Source of the DNA: Mesorhizobium sp. Root102
GTDB lineage: Bacteria > Pseudomonadota > Alphaproteobacteria > Rhizobiales > Rhizobiaceae
DNA: 64,000 nt
Direction of reading: 5' to 3'
Assembly: GCF_001425625.1 (NCBI RefSeq)
Contig: NZ_LMCP01000011.1
Span: 40,559-104,558, forward strand
Shown: positions 16,949-25,675 of the stretch, piece by piece
Numbering within the stretch: the first letter of the stretch is position 1
Layout of the letters: every line of letters starts with the position of its first letter
Made by a program: the position numbers and the translations under genes
The notes under the pieces: model-generated
Seen by the model: only the letters and a program-made list of their open reading frames with translations
Database searches by the model: none
What the model was told of the DNA's origin: nothing

Positions 16949-18338
16949 CTATACCAGTGTCATGAGCCGTCGGTCCGAGATCCTCCTAAAGGCAACAGGG
17001 ATTGATTACGCGCGCGTCAGCCGGGGCCGGCTTGCATTCGACTATGATAACCTCATGGCCAACATCGGCTATGATTTGCATCGCATAGCCGAAATTCAAC
17101 GTCAGACGGGCGTAGGGAATACTCCGTTGCTCGAGCTGCGCAATGTGACCGAGCTCGTTCGGCGTCGCGCCTTGCCAGGTAAAGGGGCACGTATTTTTGT
17201 GAAGGACGAAGCTGCCAACCCGTCAGGGAGCTTCAAGGATCGCAGGGCAGCACTATCGGCGTACCACGCTAAACTGAAAGGCTATCCCGGTCTGGTTGCC
17301 GCAACCAGCGGCAATTACGGCGCTGCCGTGGCCGCTCAGTCGGCGGCTTATGGCCTCAAGGCGATAGTAGTACAGGAGGTTTTCGATAGTGCAGGTCGTG
17401 GCCAACCCGAAATCCTCGAAAAGGGTCGCAAATGCGAGGCCTTGGGTGCTGAGGTTCTTCAGACTACCGTTGGTCCGGAACTTTTTTATATGCTGCTTCG
17501 TGTCCTCGAAGAAACCGGTTACTTCAATGCTTCGCTTTATACCCCGTTCAGTATAGCAGGTATCGAAACCCTCGGCTTTGAGATCGCGCAACAGACACGC
17601 GAGGCAACGGGTCGCTTCCCAGACGCGGTCCTGGCGACCCACGCCGGCGGCGGAATGGTAACCGGAACTGCAAGGGGTCTTCGGGCCGCAGGTGCGGCCG
17701 ACACGGAAATCATTGGGGTCAGCGTCGACCTGCAGGGCCTGCATATGGCCTCAGACAAAGACTTCAATCGCAAATCCTTCACGACCGGGCATACCGGTTT
17801 TTCCGTTCCTTTCACGACCTGGCCGGACCGTGTGGATGTGCCGCGAAATGCTGCCAGGCCTTTGCGATACCTCGATCGCTTTTTGCTCGTTTCGCAAGGT
17901 CAAGTTTTCTACGCGACGGAGCTCTTGGCGCGGCTGGAGGGACTTGAACGAGGACCGGCGGGAAACACCTCACTTGCGGCCGCTTTGGTGCTGGCGCGGA
18001 CCATGGATCGGGACCGGGTGCTCGTGGTCACCGAAACCGAGTACACCGGAGCCGGCAAGGTGCCGAATTCCCAGCTCGCGTTCGCGCGTTCGATGGGGGT
18101 CGACGTCAGATATGGCGGCGAAGAGGACTCGCCGGGAAATGTGATTTGCATTCCGTCAAGTTTCGACGCCTTGCAGACTAGGGATGTGGATTTGGCGACG
18201 CTGAAAACGTCTTTTATCCGCAAGGCTGTCGGCGAACTTCGCGGTTTGCTAGATGGAGAAGCAGAATTCATTTCCTGTGATAGTCGGTCCGAGTTGGCGG
18301 ATGTCATGGACGCTGCAAACACTTGGTCGCCCGATTAA
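16938..18338 (+). CDS. ortB: 2-amino-4-oxopentanoate thiolase, PLP subunit OrtB
   Basis: 466 residues of the fold-type II PLP family (threonine synthase-like), with the OrtB layout. VGNTPLLELRNVT leads to NPSGSFKDRRA, whose Lys (near residue 99) should hold PLP. The phosphate-side loop is ATSGNYGAAVAAQ and the glycine-rich segment is ATHAGGGMVTGTARG. ETEYTGAGKVPNSQLAFARSMGVDVRYGGE is a late block typical of OrtB rather than of threonine synthase. With OrtA directly upstream the assignment is strong. Nothing else of the clostridial ornithine pathway (OrtS/OrtE mutase, racemase) is present, so the substrate probably arises by another route. Confidence 0.87.
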   Translation: MENDYTSVMSRRSEILLKATGIDYARVSRGRLAFDYDNLMANIGYDLHRIAEIQRQTGVGNTPLLELRNVTELVRRRALPGKGARIFVKDEAANPSGSFKDRRAALSAYHAKLKGYPGLVAATSGNYGAAVAAQSAAYGLKAIVVQEVFDSAGRGQPEILEKGRKCEALGAEVLQTTVGPELFYMLLRVLEETGYFNASLYTPFSIAGIETLGFEIAQQTREATGRFPDAVLATHAGGGMVTGTARGLRAAGAADTEIIGVSVDLQGLHMASDKDFNRKSFTTGHTGFSVPFTTWPDRVDVPRNAARPLRYLDRFLLVSQGQVFYATELLARLEGLERGPAGNTSLAAALVLARTMDRDRVLVVTETEYTGAGKVPNSQLAFARSMGVDVRYGGEEDSPGNVICIPSSFDALQTRDVDLATLKTSFIRKAVGELRGLLDGEAEFISCDSRSELADVMDAANTWSPD

Positions 18339-18574
18339 CTCGTTGGTATTCCCGGGCACGCACAACGGCTGCCTTGGCGATGCGCGGTGAGAAAGATGCT
18401 CAGTTGAATTGAGGGGAGACCTTGCTGGTGTTGCGAGCACCTGCCTCTCTAGTATTGTTCCGAGCGGCGGCGAGGCAGTTGAAAGGTCGCCAAGAATGCT
18501 CCCCGCCCTGAAAGCGCGTCCGTTCCGGGCCGCGGTTGTCGATCGGTTCAGCTTGTGCCATCCCCGCAAGCTCG
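18339..18574. other. Short intergenic stretch after ortB, nothing recognised
   Basis: No hairpin with a U-run, promoter or protein block was found between the ortB stop and the end of the decayed GntR gene. Loss of an original regulator gene at this point may have left non-functional sequence. Confidence 0.4.
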
Positions 18575-19154
18575 AACCCATACTTAGTCGTGCGGCCTTG
18601 CGCGCCCGCTGGCCGCCGCAGGTCTCGATCGCCGCGACGACCTGTTCAGTCGATGCCGAGAGTGCCGGCCGGGTCGATGCGCAGGTGCCATAGGAAGGGG
18701 CCACCTGCATCCCAACCGTCTCGATCAGTTCGTTGCCGCGGTGGCGGTAGATCGAGAATTTGAAGTCGGGATTCTTGCTTAAATAGCCGTCGATGTCGCC
18801 GCTGCTTGCCGCTTGGGGTGAGCTCCGGGCAATGACGGCGGATGGCGCGCAGATTGTCAACGTTGACGAGTTTCGTAGCGAGCTCGGTGACCGAGCCTGC
18901 CAGGATCGGGCGCACGGCGTCAAATTGCTGGAATAGATCGGCCGAGATCAGTGGCACCTCGAAGCTACCGTTGGCATCGGGCTCAACACTTGCAGTGCCT
19001 GGAGTCGCATGAAAGCGCTGCGCACCGGCATGTCGCTGGTGCCGGTTCCTTGGAGGTGGCCCGACACCTGCGCCCGCACTAGCTCCAGATAGACCTTCTC
19101 CATCAGTGGAACGGTATCGACAGCGGCCAGTCCGAATTGTTCTTTATCGGCCAT
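18575..19154 (-). pseudogene. Decayed GntR/FCD regulator
   Basis: Read on the minus strand, GntR/FCD blocks occur in the right order but in different frames. VDTVPLMEKVYLELVRAQVSG and MPVRSAFMRLQAL form the winged helix, shortened because the helix leading to the recognition helix is largely missing. PLISADLFQQFDAVRPILAG follows from about 18957. Then NPDFKFSIYRHRGNELIETV, with a tail resembling AAIETCGGQRARKAAR, lies in another frame. At least two frameshifts and internal losses make it non-functional. It differs from the intact FCD regulator at 5.3-6.0 kb. It could have been the former regulator of the ort module or of the neighbouring hydantoinase module. Confidence 0.72.
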
Positions 19155-19247
19155 TGGCCACAAGTCACTTTGGTGGCTACCAATGTAATTGGCATCATCT
19201 GGAGCATTCAAATCCTGAGGCGTCCTACATTCGAGGAGCCATCTGGT

Positions 19248-20099
19248 TCAGAAGCTTGGAGGGGTGTTTACCCAAACAAGAACAGTTATCGTTTGACCGG
19301 GATTGGACCAGGAATGCTTCCAGTTGCTCTTGAAGTAGATGCTGTCGCCTTGGCGCAAGTGATGAATGCGGCTCTCTTCAATAATGATTTTGAACTCACC
19401 AAAAAGCACATAGACAAACTCCTCGCCGTCATGGCTATAGGCGCCGTGACTGTTGACCCCCGGCTCGATAAACCAACGTTGGCAATCCATCATGTCGGTG
19501 CCGGTTGCCAATTGTTCGATCCGCAGCCCCTTTCCAAGAGTTGGCAGGATTTGGCCGCCACCCGAAGCCGAGGTTACTTCCTTGTTATGCTCGGTCAGTT
19601 GAGTGGCCATGAGGGACGTGAGCGTAACTCCATACAAAGAGGCAAGCGTCTTGGCCTCGGGAATCTGCACACCCAACGACGTCCGCTCTATGGAAGCCAG
19701 GACCGACTGCGCAATACCTGTCTGATTTGCAACTTCGCGAATGGTCAACTTGCGGGCTTGTCGAAGTGACCTTAGCTTCGCGCCCACGGAGTTCTGCGCG
19801 TTGACATCTTGTTCGTGTGGCGCGGGATGGGTGTCCCTAGGTGGCTCTCTGTCTTCACCTGGAAGCGCGGCCTTGATGGCGGCAATGCTCAACCCCTGCA
19901 ACGTGCGCAAGCGCTTAATGTCCGACACCTGCTTTACGTGATCTTCGTTGTAGATGCGATAACCCGCTGATGTGACACGCGGCGCAAGCAAGCCACGCTC
20001 CCCCCAAACTCTCAGAGTTGAGACGGGCACGCCCGTGAGGCGGCTCAAATCCGATATCTTCAGCTCAGTTCCCGAATTTGACGGCGGCTGCTGTCCCAT
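19248..20099 (-). CDS. Three-domain regulator: MerR HTH, XRE HTH and cupin
   Basis: 283 residues from the ATG six bases after GGAG; an in-frame ATG 12 bases upstream and a TTG at 20135 are alternatives. Residues 13-75 form a MerR-type winged helix (ISDLSRLTGVPVSTLRVWGERGLL, then GYRIYNEDHVKQVSDIKRL). Residues 105-160 form a Cro/CI helix-turn-helix (LRSLRQARKLTIREVANQTGI, SVLASIER). Residues 200-280 form a cupin sensor (SHDGEEFVYVLFGEF, then LRQGDSIYFKSNWKHSW). XRE-cupin regulators are common; the added MerR domain is less so. It is divergent from the second hydantoinase module and is its likely regulator. Confidence 0.9.
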   Translation of the reverse strand: MGQQPPSNSGTELKISDLSRLTGVPVSTLRVWGERGLLAPRVTSAGYRIYNEDHVKQVSDIKRLRTLQGLSIAAIKAALPGEDREPPRDTHPAPHEQDVNAQNSVGAKLRSLRQARKLTIREVANQTGIAQSVLASIERTSLGVQIPEAKTLASLYGVTLTSLMATQLTEHNKEVTSASGGGQILPTLGKGLRIEQLATGTDMMDCQRWFIEPGVNSHGAYSHDGEEFVYVLFGEFKIIIEESRIHHLRQGDSIYFKSNWKHSWSNPGQTITVLVWVNTPPSF

Positions 20100-20186
20100 C
20101 CTCGTCTCCATGGCCGCTATCGCGGCAAGGCCCAAAATCTCACGACCGGATTACCAACTCGCACCCGTTATCCGAGCAGAAATAAC

Positions 20187-20227
20187 TCTACAAATCACCT
20201 ATTGACAATCTACAACTCACATATAGG
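20187..20227 (+). promoter_or_regulatory. Promoter with 22-bp-spaced direct repeats upstream of the second hydantoinase operon
   Basis: Two 16-mers, TCTACAAATCACCTAT (20187-20202) and TCTACAACTCACATAT (20209-20224), agree at 14 of 16 bases and start exactly 22 bp apart, about two helical turns. They flank and overlap TTGACA (20202-20207), with TATAGG 14 bases further on. Very similar sequence lies upstream of the flavoenzyme gene at 30448. Binding by the divergent MerR-XRE-cupin protein is inferred from position. Confidence 0.6.
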
Positions 20228-20296
20228 GTTTCTTGGCGTCAAAGGGCAGCGCAGCCTATGCCCGCAAACTGATAAAAAATCGAGGGAACACAACAT

Positions 20297-22318
20297 ATGT
20301 GGCGCGTTGGGATTGACGTCGGTGGCACGTTCACCGACCTTTTCGCATGGGAAGAAACCAACAAATCCTACAAGACATCGAAAGTCTTGACGACAAAGGA
20401 TGATCGTTCGCGAGGCGTCGTTCAGTCGATCGAGGTCGCCGGCATTCCGTTCGATCAGATTTCGTTTTTGATGCATGGCACCACAACCGCCACCAATTCA
20501 CTCATCGAACGCAACTATCCCGACGCTGCGTTCATCACGACGGAAGGTTTTCGCGACACGATCGAGATTGGCCGCCAGCACCGGAAGGCCCTCTATGATC
20601 CCTATCAATCGAAGCCGGAGCCCCTGATCCGCCGTCGCAATCGTTTCGCCATTCCTGAACGCATGTCGGCAAAGGGCGAGACCCGCCGTCCCCTCGATGA
20701 GGAGATCGCCTGCCAGGTAGCCGAAACGATCGCCGGGCGCGGCATCCAGTCCGTGGGGATCGGGTTCATCAATTCCTACGCAAACCCGGCTCATGAACAG
20801 CGGATGCGCGACATCGTTCGCGAGTCCAACCCGGACGCGCACATCGTCATCTCGGCCGAGACGAGACCGATTTTCCGCGAACACGGACGATTCACAACGA
20901 CCGCCATTCGTGCCTGCATGATGCCAGTGATGACGTCCTATTTCGACCGCCTGGAGGAGGCGCTGAAGGCCAAGGGCTTTCGCGGCTCGTTGCTCATCCT
21001 GAAGAGTAATGGCGGTGTCATGGGCGCCAAAAACGCCAAGGAGCGACCTGAGGAGCTCATCGAATCAGGTCCTGCCGGCGGGGTCGCTTATGCATCCTAT
21101 CTGAGCCGTACGACCGATTTCGACAACATCATTCATACCGATGTCGGAGGCACCAGCTTCGATGCCTCCATCGTCGAGCACGGAAAAGGACTCGTTACCC
21201 GCAGCTATGAGCTGGAGTGGGAGGTTCCGGTCAGCGTCCCCATGCTCGATATCCATTCGGTGGGCGCCGGCGGCGGCTCGATCGGCTGGGTCGACGAGGG
21301 CGGATCACTGCGTGTCGGGCCCCGGAGTGCCGGCTCTGAGCCCGGCCCAGCATGTTACCGCCGCGGCGGCACCGAGCCGACGATCACGGACGCTAATTTG
21401 ATCCTCGGTAGGCTCAACCCCTCGCTTTCCGACAAATTCGAGCTCGACGTCGCCGCGGCTCAAAAGGCCATCGATGGGCTAGCCGCCAAGATCGGCCTTT
21501 CGCGCCTGGAAACCGCAGAAGGCATGATCAAAATTTCCTGTGAGACAATGGCACAGGCCGTGAAGGGTGTGGTCGTGGCACGGGCTCGGGACCCGCGCGA
21601 TTTCGTACTTGCGAGTTTTGGCGGCGCAGGCCCCATGCACGCGTGTTTCGTTGCCCAGGCCATGAACATCCCTAAGGTCATCATTCCAGGGCAGGCAGGC
21701 GTTGCGTCGGCGTTCGGCGCGACTGCCATGAACATCCGCCATGACATCGAAGCTTTCCACTATGCATCGCTGGACGAGGTCAATACCGACGAACTCAACC
21801 GCATCTATGCTGATCTCGAGGAGAAGGCAAAGCACCGCCTTGTTGCGGACGGCATCGACGCGTCCAACATGAAAATCACGCGCACGGCGCAAATGCGGTA
21901 TGTCGGGCAGACCTATGAGGTCGATACCGACATTCCAAATGGCCACATCAAGCAGGAACAGGTCGGTGGGATCGCCGGCGCTTTCCACAAGGCCCATATG
22001 CTCGAATACGGCGTCAGTACCGATGACTTTCCCATTGCATTCGTTTCGTTGAGCGTGACGGCTGTCGGTCAACTCACGGAACCACCGCATTTCAACTTCG
22101 GTGCGTCATCGTCAAACGGCAGCGGGTCGAAGCGGGACGTGTACTTCGACGGCAAGTGGGTTTCGTCGGTGCTTCACAACAGCAAAGAACTCCAGGCGGG
22201 TGCCATCGTTTCCGGCCCGGGCATCGTCGAATATCCGGATTCAATTGCAGTTCTGCCGCCTGGTTGTATCGGGCAAGTCGATCAAAGCGGCAATCTCATT
22301 GTGTCGATAGCCAGCTAA
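20297..22318 (+). CDS. Hydantoinase/oxoprolinase subunit A (second copy)
   Basis: 673 residues, starting ten bases after GAGGG. ATP-site motifs are DVGGTFTDL at residues 7-15, HGTTTATNSLIER, and TDVGGTSFDASIV near residue 278. SVGAGGGSIGWVD and GPACYRRGGTEPTITDANL follow. The chain is clearly diverged from the copy at 8.1 kb, with different loop lengths and motif variants, so this is not a recent duplication. It should act with the B subunit that follows in ATP-dependent opening of a cyclic amide or in a related carboxylase-like reaction. Confidence 0.94.
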   Translation: MWRVGIDVGGTFTDLFAWEETNKSYKTSKVLTTKDDRSRGVVQSIEVAGIPFDQISFLMHGTTTATNSLIERNYPDAAFITTEGFRDTIEIGRQHRKALYDPYQSKPEPLIRRRNRFAIPERMSAKGETRRPLDEEIACQVAETIAGRGIQSVGIGFINSYANPAHEQRMRDIVRESNPDAHIVISAETRPIFREHGRFTTTAIRACMMPVMTSYFDRLEEALKAKGFRGSLLILKSNGGVMGAKNAKERPEELIESGPAGGVAYASYLSRTTDFDNIIHTDVGGTSFDASIVEHGKGLVTRSYELEWEVPVSVPMLDIHSVGAGGGSIGWVDEGGSLRVGPRSAGSEPGPACYRRGGTEPTITDANLILGRLNPSLSDKFELDVAAAQKAIDGLAAKIGLSRLETAEGMIKISCETMAQAVKGVVVARARDPRDFVLASFGGAGPMHACFVAQAMNIPKVIIPGQAGVASAFGATAMNIRHDIEAFHYASLDEVNTDELNRIYADLEEKAKHRLVADGIDASNMKITRTAQMRYVGQTYEVDTDIPNGHIKQEQVGGIAGAFHKAHMLEYGVSTDDFPIAFVSLSVTAVGQLTEPPHFNFGASSSNGSGSKRDVYFDGKWVSSVLHNSKELQAGAIVSGPGIVEYPDSIAVLPPGCIGQVDQSGNLIVSIAS

Positions 22319-22332
22319 ACGAGGGAACGGGT

Positions 22333-24123
22333 ATGTCTTCCAATAGCGCAAAAGTCGAAAAGCTCGACATCTCAGACCGAATGGACCCGGTGACCTTCGA
22401 GGTTCTCCGCAACAGCTTCGAATATGCATGCAACCGCATGACAACAATCATGCAGCGGACTTCTTTCTCGCCGATTCTTGCCGACATTCTCGACTTCTCC
22501 AACGCCATATACGATCCGAAGGTGAGGCTTCTTGCGCAGGCTGCGAACTGTCCAGTTCATCTGGCGGCGATGCAGTACAGCGCCGACGCGGCGATCAGCC
22601 GGTTTCCTATCGAGACGCTGAAGCCCGGCGATGTGATTGCGCTCAATGATCCCTATCAGGGCGGCACTCACATCAACGACATCACCTTCACGATGCCCGT
22701 CTTCTATGAAGACGAACTGCTGGGTTTCGCAGTAAGCCGCGGCCATTGGATGGATCTGGGTGGCGGGGCCGCAGGCGGCATGTCGTTCAGCACCCATATC
22801 GCTGCGGAGGGACTGCGGCTGCCCCCAATCAAGCTCTACGAGAACTACGAGATCAATCGCGACTACCTCGCGATCATCATGAACAACACACGCACACCGC
22901 ACTACATCCGCGGCGATCTTCAGGCGCATCTCGGCGCGCTCAAGAGCGCCGAAAGCGAACTGCAGCGCGCAGCGGCGCGCTATGGCATCGACACCCTGAA
23001 GGCGGCGATGAATGAACTGATCGGCTACACCGAACGGATCGTGCGCAAGAGCATCGAAGCAATTCCAGACGGCATTTATTGCGCCGAAGACTTTGCCGAC
23101 ACCGATGGGTTCTCGCTCGAACCCATCAAGGTCAAAGTGACGCTGACAGTGAGTGGATCCGACATCACCGTCGACTTCACGGGCAGTAATCCAATCTGCA
23201 AGGGTTCGATCAACTCGCCCTTCGCGAACACCGCCTCGGCGGCATACTACTCGCTGCAGTTCTTCCTTGCTCCCCATGCGCCATCCAATGCCGGCATGTT
23301 CGCGCCAATCAAGATCGTATTGCCCGACAATTGCTGGCTCAACGCCAAGTGGCCGGCGCCTACCATTGGCTGCACCACACTTGCGTCTTCAAAGATTACC
23401 AGCGCCATATGGCAGGCGCTGGCACAGGCGATCCCCGAGCGCGTGACGGGTTCAACCTGTTCGGAATGCAACTGGTTTGTTTCCACGGCAGTGGACAAGG
23501 ACAGCGGCCGAGCAGACGTCTTCTCCGATTTGCCAGCCGGTGGCTGGGGCGGCACGCCTTTCAATGACGGTATGAGCGTGACCATGGATCCGCTCGGCAA
23601 CTGCATGAACATGGCGGCGGAAACGGCGGAACTGTTCTTCCCGATCGAGTATGAGGCCTTCGAACTGCGCCAGGACTCCGCCGGCGCCGGGAAATTCCGG
23701 GGCGGGCTGGGTGCTGTGTTTAAGGTTCGCTATCTTTGCGACGGTGAACTGAACATGGAGACGTCTCGAACGCGTGAAGGCAGCCCCGGCGTCAACGGCG
23801 GCGGCCGTAGCGCGGTGCAACGCTCTACACATCTCTATCCAGACGGCAAGGAATTGGTCATCGGTGGCTATTCGCCAAACGGCGCCTGGACGAGTCCGCT
23901 GCTGTCGGGCCATCAGTTCTCAAACGAGGAAGTTTTCAAATTCGAGAGCACTGGCGGCGGCGGGTGGGGAAATCCCGGGGAACGCGCAGCAGAAAGAGTG
24001 CTTTCGGACGTTCTCGATGACTACATTTCCATTGCAGCCGCAAAGGAAACCTACAGGGTCGTCATTGACCCCAAGACCATGACCGTCGACCAGACGGCAA
24101 CAGCGCGCCTTCGCGCAGCCTGA
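22333..24123 (+). CDS. Hydantoinase B/oxoprolinase subunit B (second copy)
   Basis: 596 residues from the ATG 14 bases after the A-subunit stop; upstream codons in the same frame lie inside gene A. Hydantoinase_B features are PVTFEVLRNSFEYACNRM, LNDPYQGGTHINDITF, SRGHWMDLGG, GSINSPFANTASAAYYSL and the C-terminal GGGGWGNPGER. The PVTFEVLRN opening and the NDPYxGGTH motif put it nearer to the acetophenone-carboxylase/N-methylhydantoinase branch than the first copy (NNSPYHGCSHAADH). A short stem-loop separates it from the transporter genes. Confidence 0.94.
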   Translation: MSSNSAKVEKLDISDRMDPVTFEVLRNSFEYACNRMTTIMQRTSFSPILADILDFSNAIYDPKVRLLAQAANCPVHLAAMQYSADAAISRFPIETLKPGDVIALNDPYQGGTHINDITFTMPVFYEDELLGFAVSRGHWMDLGGGAAGGMSFSTHIAAEGLRLPPIKLYENYEINRDYLAIIMNNTRTPHYIRGDLQAHLGALKSAESELQRAAARYGIDTLKAAMNELIGYTERIVRKSIEAIPDGIYCAEDFADTDGFSLEPIKVKVTLTVSGSDITVDFTGSNPICKGSINSPFANTASAAYYSLQFFLAPHAPSNAGMFAPIKIVLPDNCWLNAKWPAPTIGCTTLASSKITSAIWQALAQAIPERVTGSTCSECNWFVSTAVDKDSGRADVFSDLPAGGWGGTPFNDGMSVTMDPLGNCMNMAAETAELFFPIEYEAFELRQDSAGAGKFRGGLGAVFKVRYLCDGELNMETSRTREGSPGVNGGGRSAVQRSTHLYPDGKELVIGGYSPNGAWTSPLLSGHQFSNEEVFKFESTGGGGWGNPGERAAERVLSDVLDDYISIAAAKETYRVVIDPKTMTVDQTATARLRAA

Positions 24124-24137
24124 TCGAACGTTCGTCT

Positions 24138-24156
24138 TCGGCCGCAATGCGGCCGA
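24138..24156 (+). other. Intercistronic stem-loop
   Basis: TCGGCCGC-AAT-GCGGCCGA forms a perfect 8-bp stem with a three-base loop, extended by weaker TTCGTC/CGAA pairing outside. No U-run follows. It lies between the hydantoinase B gene and the binding-protein gene, where a processing or mRNA-stability element is often found. A full terminator is unlikely. Confidence 0.5.
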
Positions 24157-24291
24157 CGAAACATCTCTCAAAAATTACGGTTTCGCCGGCTCTCAGCGCC
24201 GGAGCGATCCTGCATGCCTGCGAAACGTAATTCTGCAGTCCAAGATCTTTGAGTGGGAACGCGGCCAAAGAGCCGACAAGAGGAGCATGTC

Positions 24292-25626
24292 ATGACTGGG
24301 CAGAAAACCGATTTTCCAATGATAAACACCAACCGCCGGCGTTTTATGAGCGCGTCGGTGGCAAGCGCAGCGTTCGGCAGTGGGCTCCTGGCGAGCCTGA
24401 ACGAGGGGCGCGCGCAGTCGGATGAGGTCATTCCGATTGGTCAGATGGCTTCGCTTACCGGCCCCCTGGCTGTCGATGGCATCGAGCACAAGAACGGTCT
24501 CGAAATGGCTTGCGAAGAGATCAATGCCGCCGGCGGCATTCTTGGCAAGAAGCTGGCGCCGGTGACCGTGGACAGCAAAAACCAGACGGCGGAGGAAGTG
24601 ACCGCGGCCGCCCGTCTGCTGATCGACCGCCATGGCGTCCATGCGATCATCAACGGCTACAACGTGGGCGCCAACCAGGCGGAATACGATCCTATTGCTG
24701 ACGCCGGCATCATCTACATCCACTACAATACCTCGATCGGCCACCACGAGGCCTTCAAGAGCGACCCGCAACGCTATTTCGGCGTGTTCATGGCCGACCC
24801 GGCCGAATACTATTACGGCGTTGGCCTTCCGGTCATGCTGGACCGGATCCGCAAGGCCGGCGTGTGGAAGCCCACGAACAACAAGATCGCCCTGGTTACC
24901 GGCTCGCTGCCCTATTCGATCGTTATCTCGAACGCCATCCGGGAAACCGCGCCAAAATACGGTTTCGAAGTTTCCTTCGAAGAAGTGGTGCCAGTGCCGA
25001 CAACAGAATGGGGCGCGGTGCTGAACAAGGTCCGGGCAGATCCGCCGGCTGTCATCGCCAACACGCATTTCTTCCCGGGTGATCTGGCTCAGTGCCAGGT
25101 CCAGTTTCTGCAGCAGCCGACCAACAGCCTGTTCTACTATCAATACGGCCCGCTGCTCAAAGCGTTCTCCGACATCGCGGGCGAAGCCGCGCGCGGCGTT
25201 CTCACCTCTACCGTTATCGGTATTCTCCCCGACGAAATCGGCAATTCGTTCCGCAAGACATATTGGGCCAAGTTCGGCCCCAAGGCCGAAGCTGACCCCG
25301 GTGCGTCAACCTATTCAGAGACTTTTCACTACGCCATCGCAGCCACTCTTGCCGGCGGAACAGGTGAACCCGGCAACGCCGACCAGAACCGGAAGATCGC
25401 GGCGAACCTGCAAAGGTTCGTGTACCGGGCGCCGTTCGGCATCCTGCGCTACGACCCGACCATCAACGCCGCAATTCCATATCCAACGGTGTCAGCAGAC
25501 CCGTCGATCGCCATGCCGCATCTGCTGTATCAGATCAAGGATCCGAAAGCTGACGTACCCAAGAAGCTGATCTATCCGGAGCCCTATAACGAAGCCGACT
25601 TCGAACTGCCGCCGTGGTTCAAATAG
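24292..25626 (+). CDS. ABC importer periplasmic binding protein, amide/urea type (module 2), Tat signal
   Basis: 444 residues from the ATG six bases after GAGGAG. A twin-arginine signal (NRRRFMSASVASAAFGSG, then LASLNEGRAQS) directs export of the folded protein, unlike the Sec signal of the module 1 binding protein. The Peripla_BP_6 domain has IPIGQMASLTGPLAVDG, EEINAAGGILGKKL and GYNVGANQAEYDPIADAG. The length and YYYGVGLPVMLDRI region resemble short-chain amide and urea binding proteins. It should supply the second hydantoinase pair. Confidence 0.92.
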   Translation: MTGQKTDFPMINTNRRRFMSASVASAAFGSGLLASLNEGRAQSDEVIPIGQMASLTGPLAVDGIEHKNGLEMACEEINAAGGILGKKLAPVTVDSKNQTAEEVTAAARLLIDRHGVHAIINGYNVGANQAEYDPIADAGIIYIHYNTSIGHHEAFKSDPQRYFGVFMADPAEYYYGVGLPVMLDRIRKAGVWKPTNNKIALVTGSLPYSIVISNAIRETAPKYGFEVSFEEVVPVPTTEWGAVLNKVRADPPAVIANTHFFPGDLAQCQVQFLQQPTNSLFYYQYGPLLKAFSDIAGEAARGVLTSTVIGILPDEIGNSFRKTYWAKFGPKAEADPGASTYSETFHYAIAATLAGGTGEPGNADQNRKIAANLQRFVYRAPFGILRYDPTINAAIPYPTVSADPSIAMPHLLYQIKDPKADVPKKLIYPEPYNEADFELPPWFK

Positions 25627-25675
25627 GAGGCGTCACGCGTCGTCCTACAACCGTTGCAGGGAGCTAGAAGCGGCA

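Noticed and set aside
19137..19769. 210-codon plus-strand frame across the regulator end
   Set aside because: It is antisense to the MerR-XRE-cupin gene, whose three domains are unambiguous.
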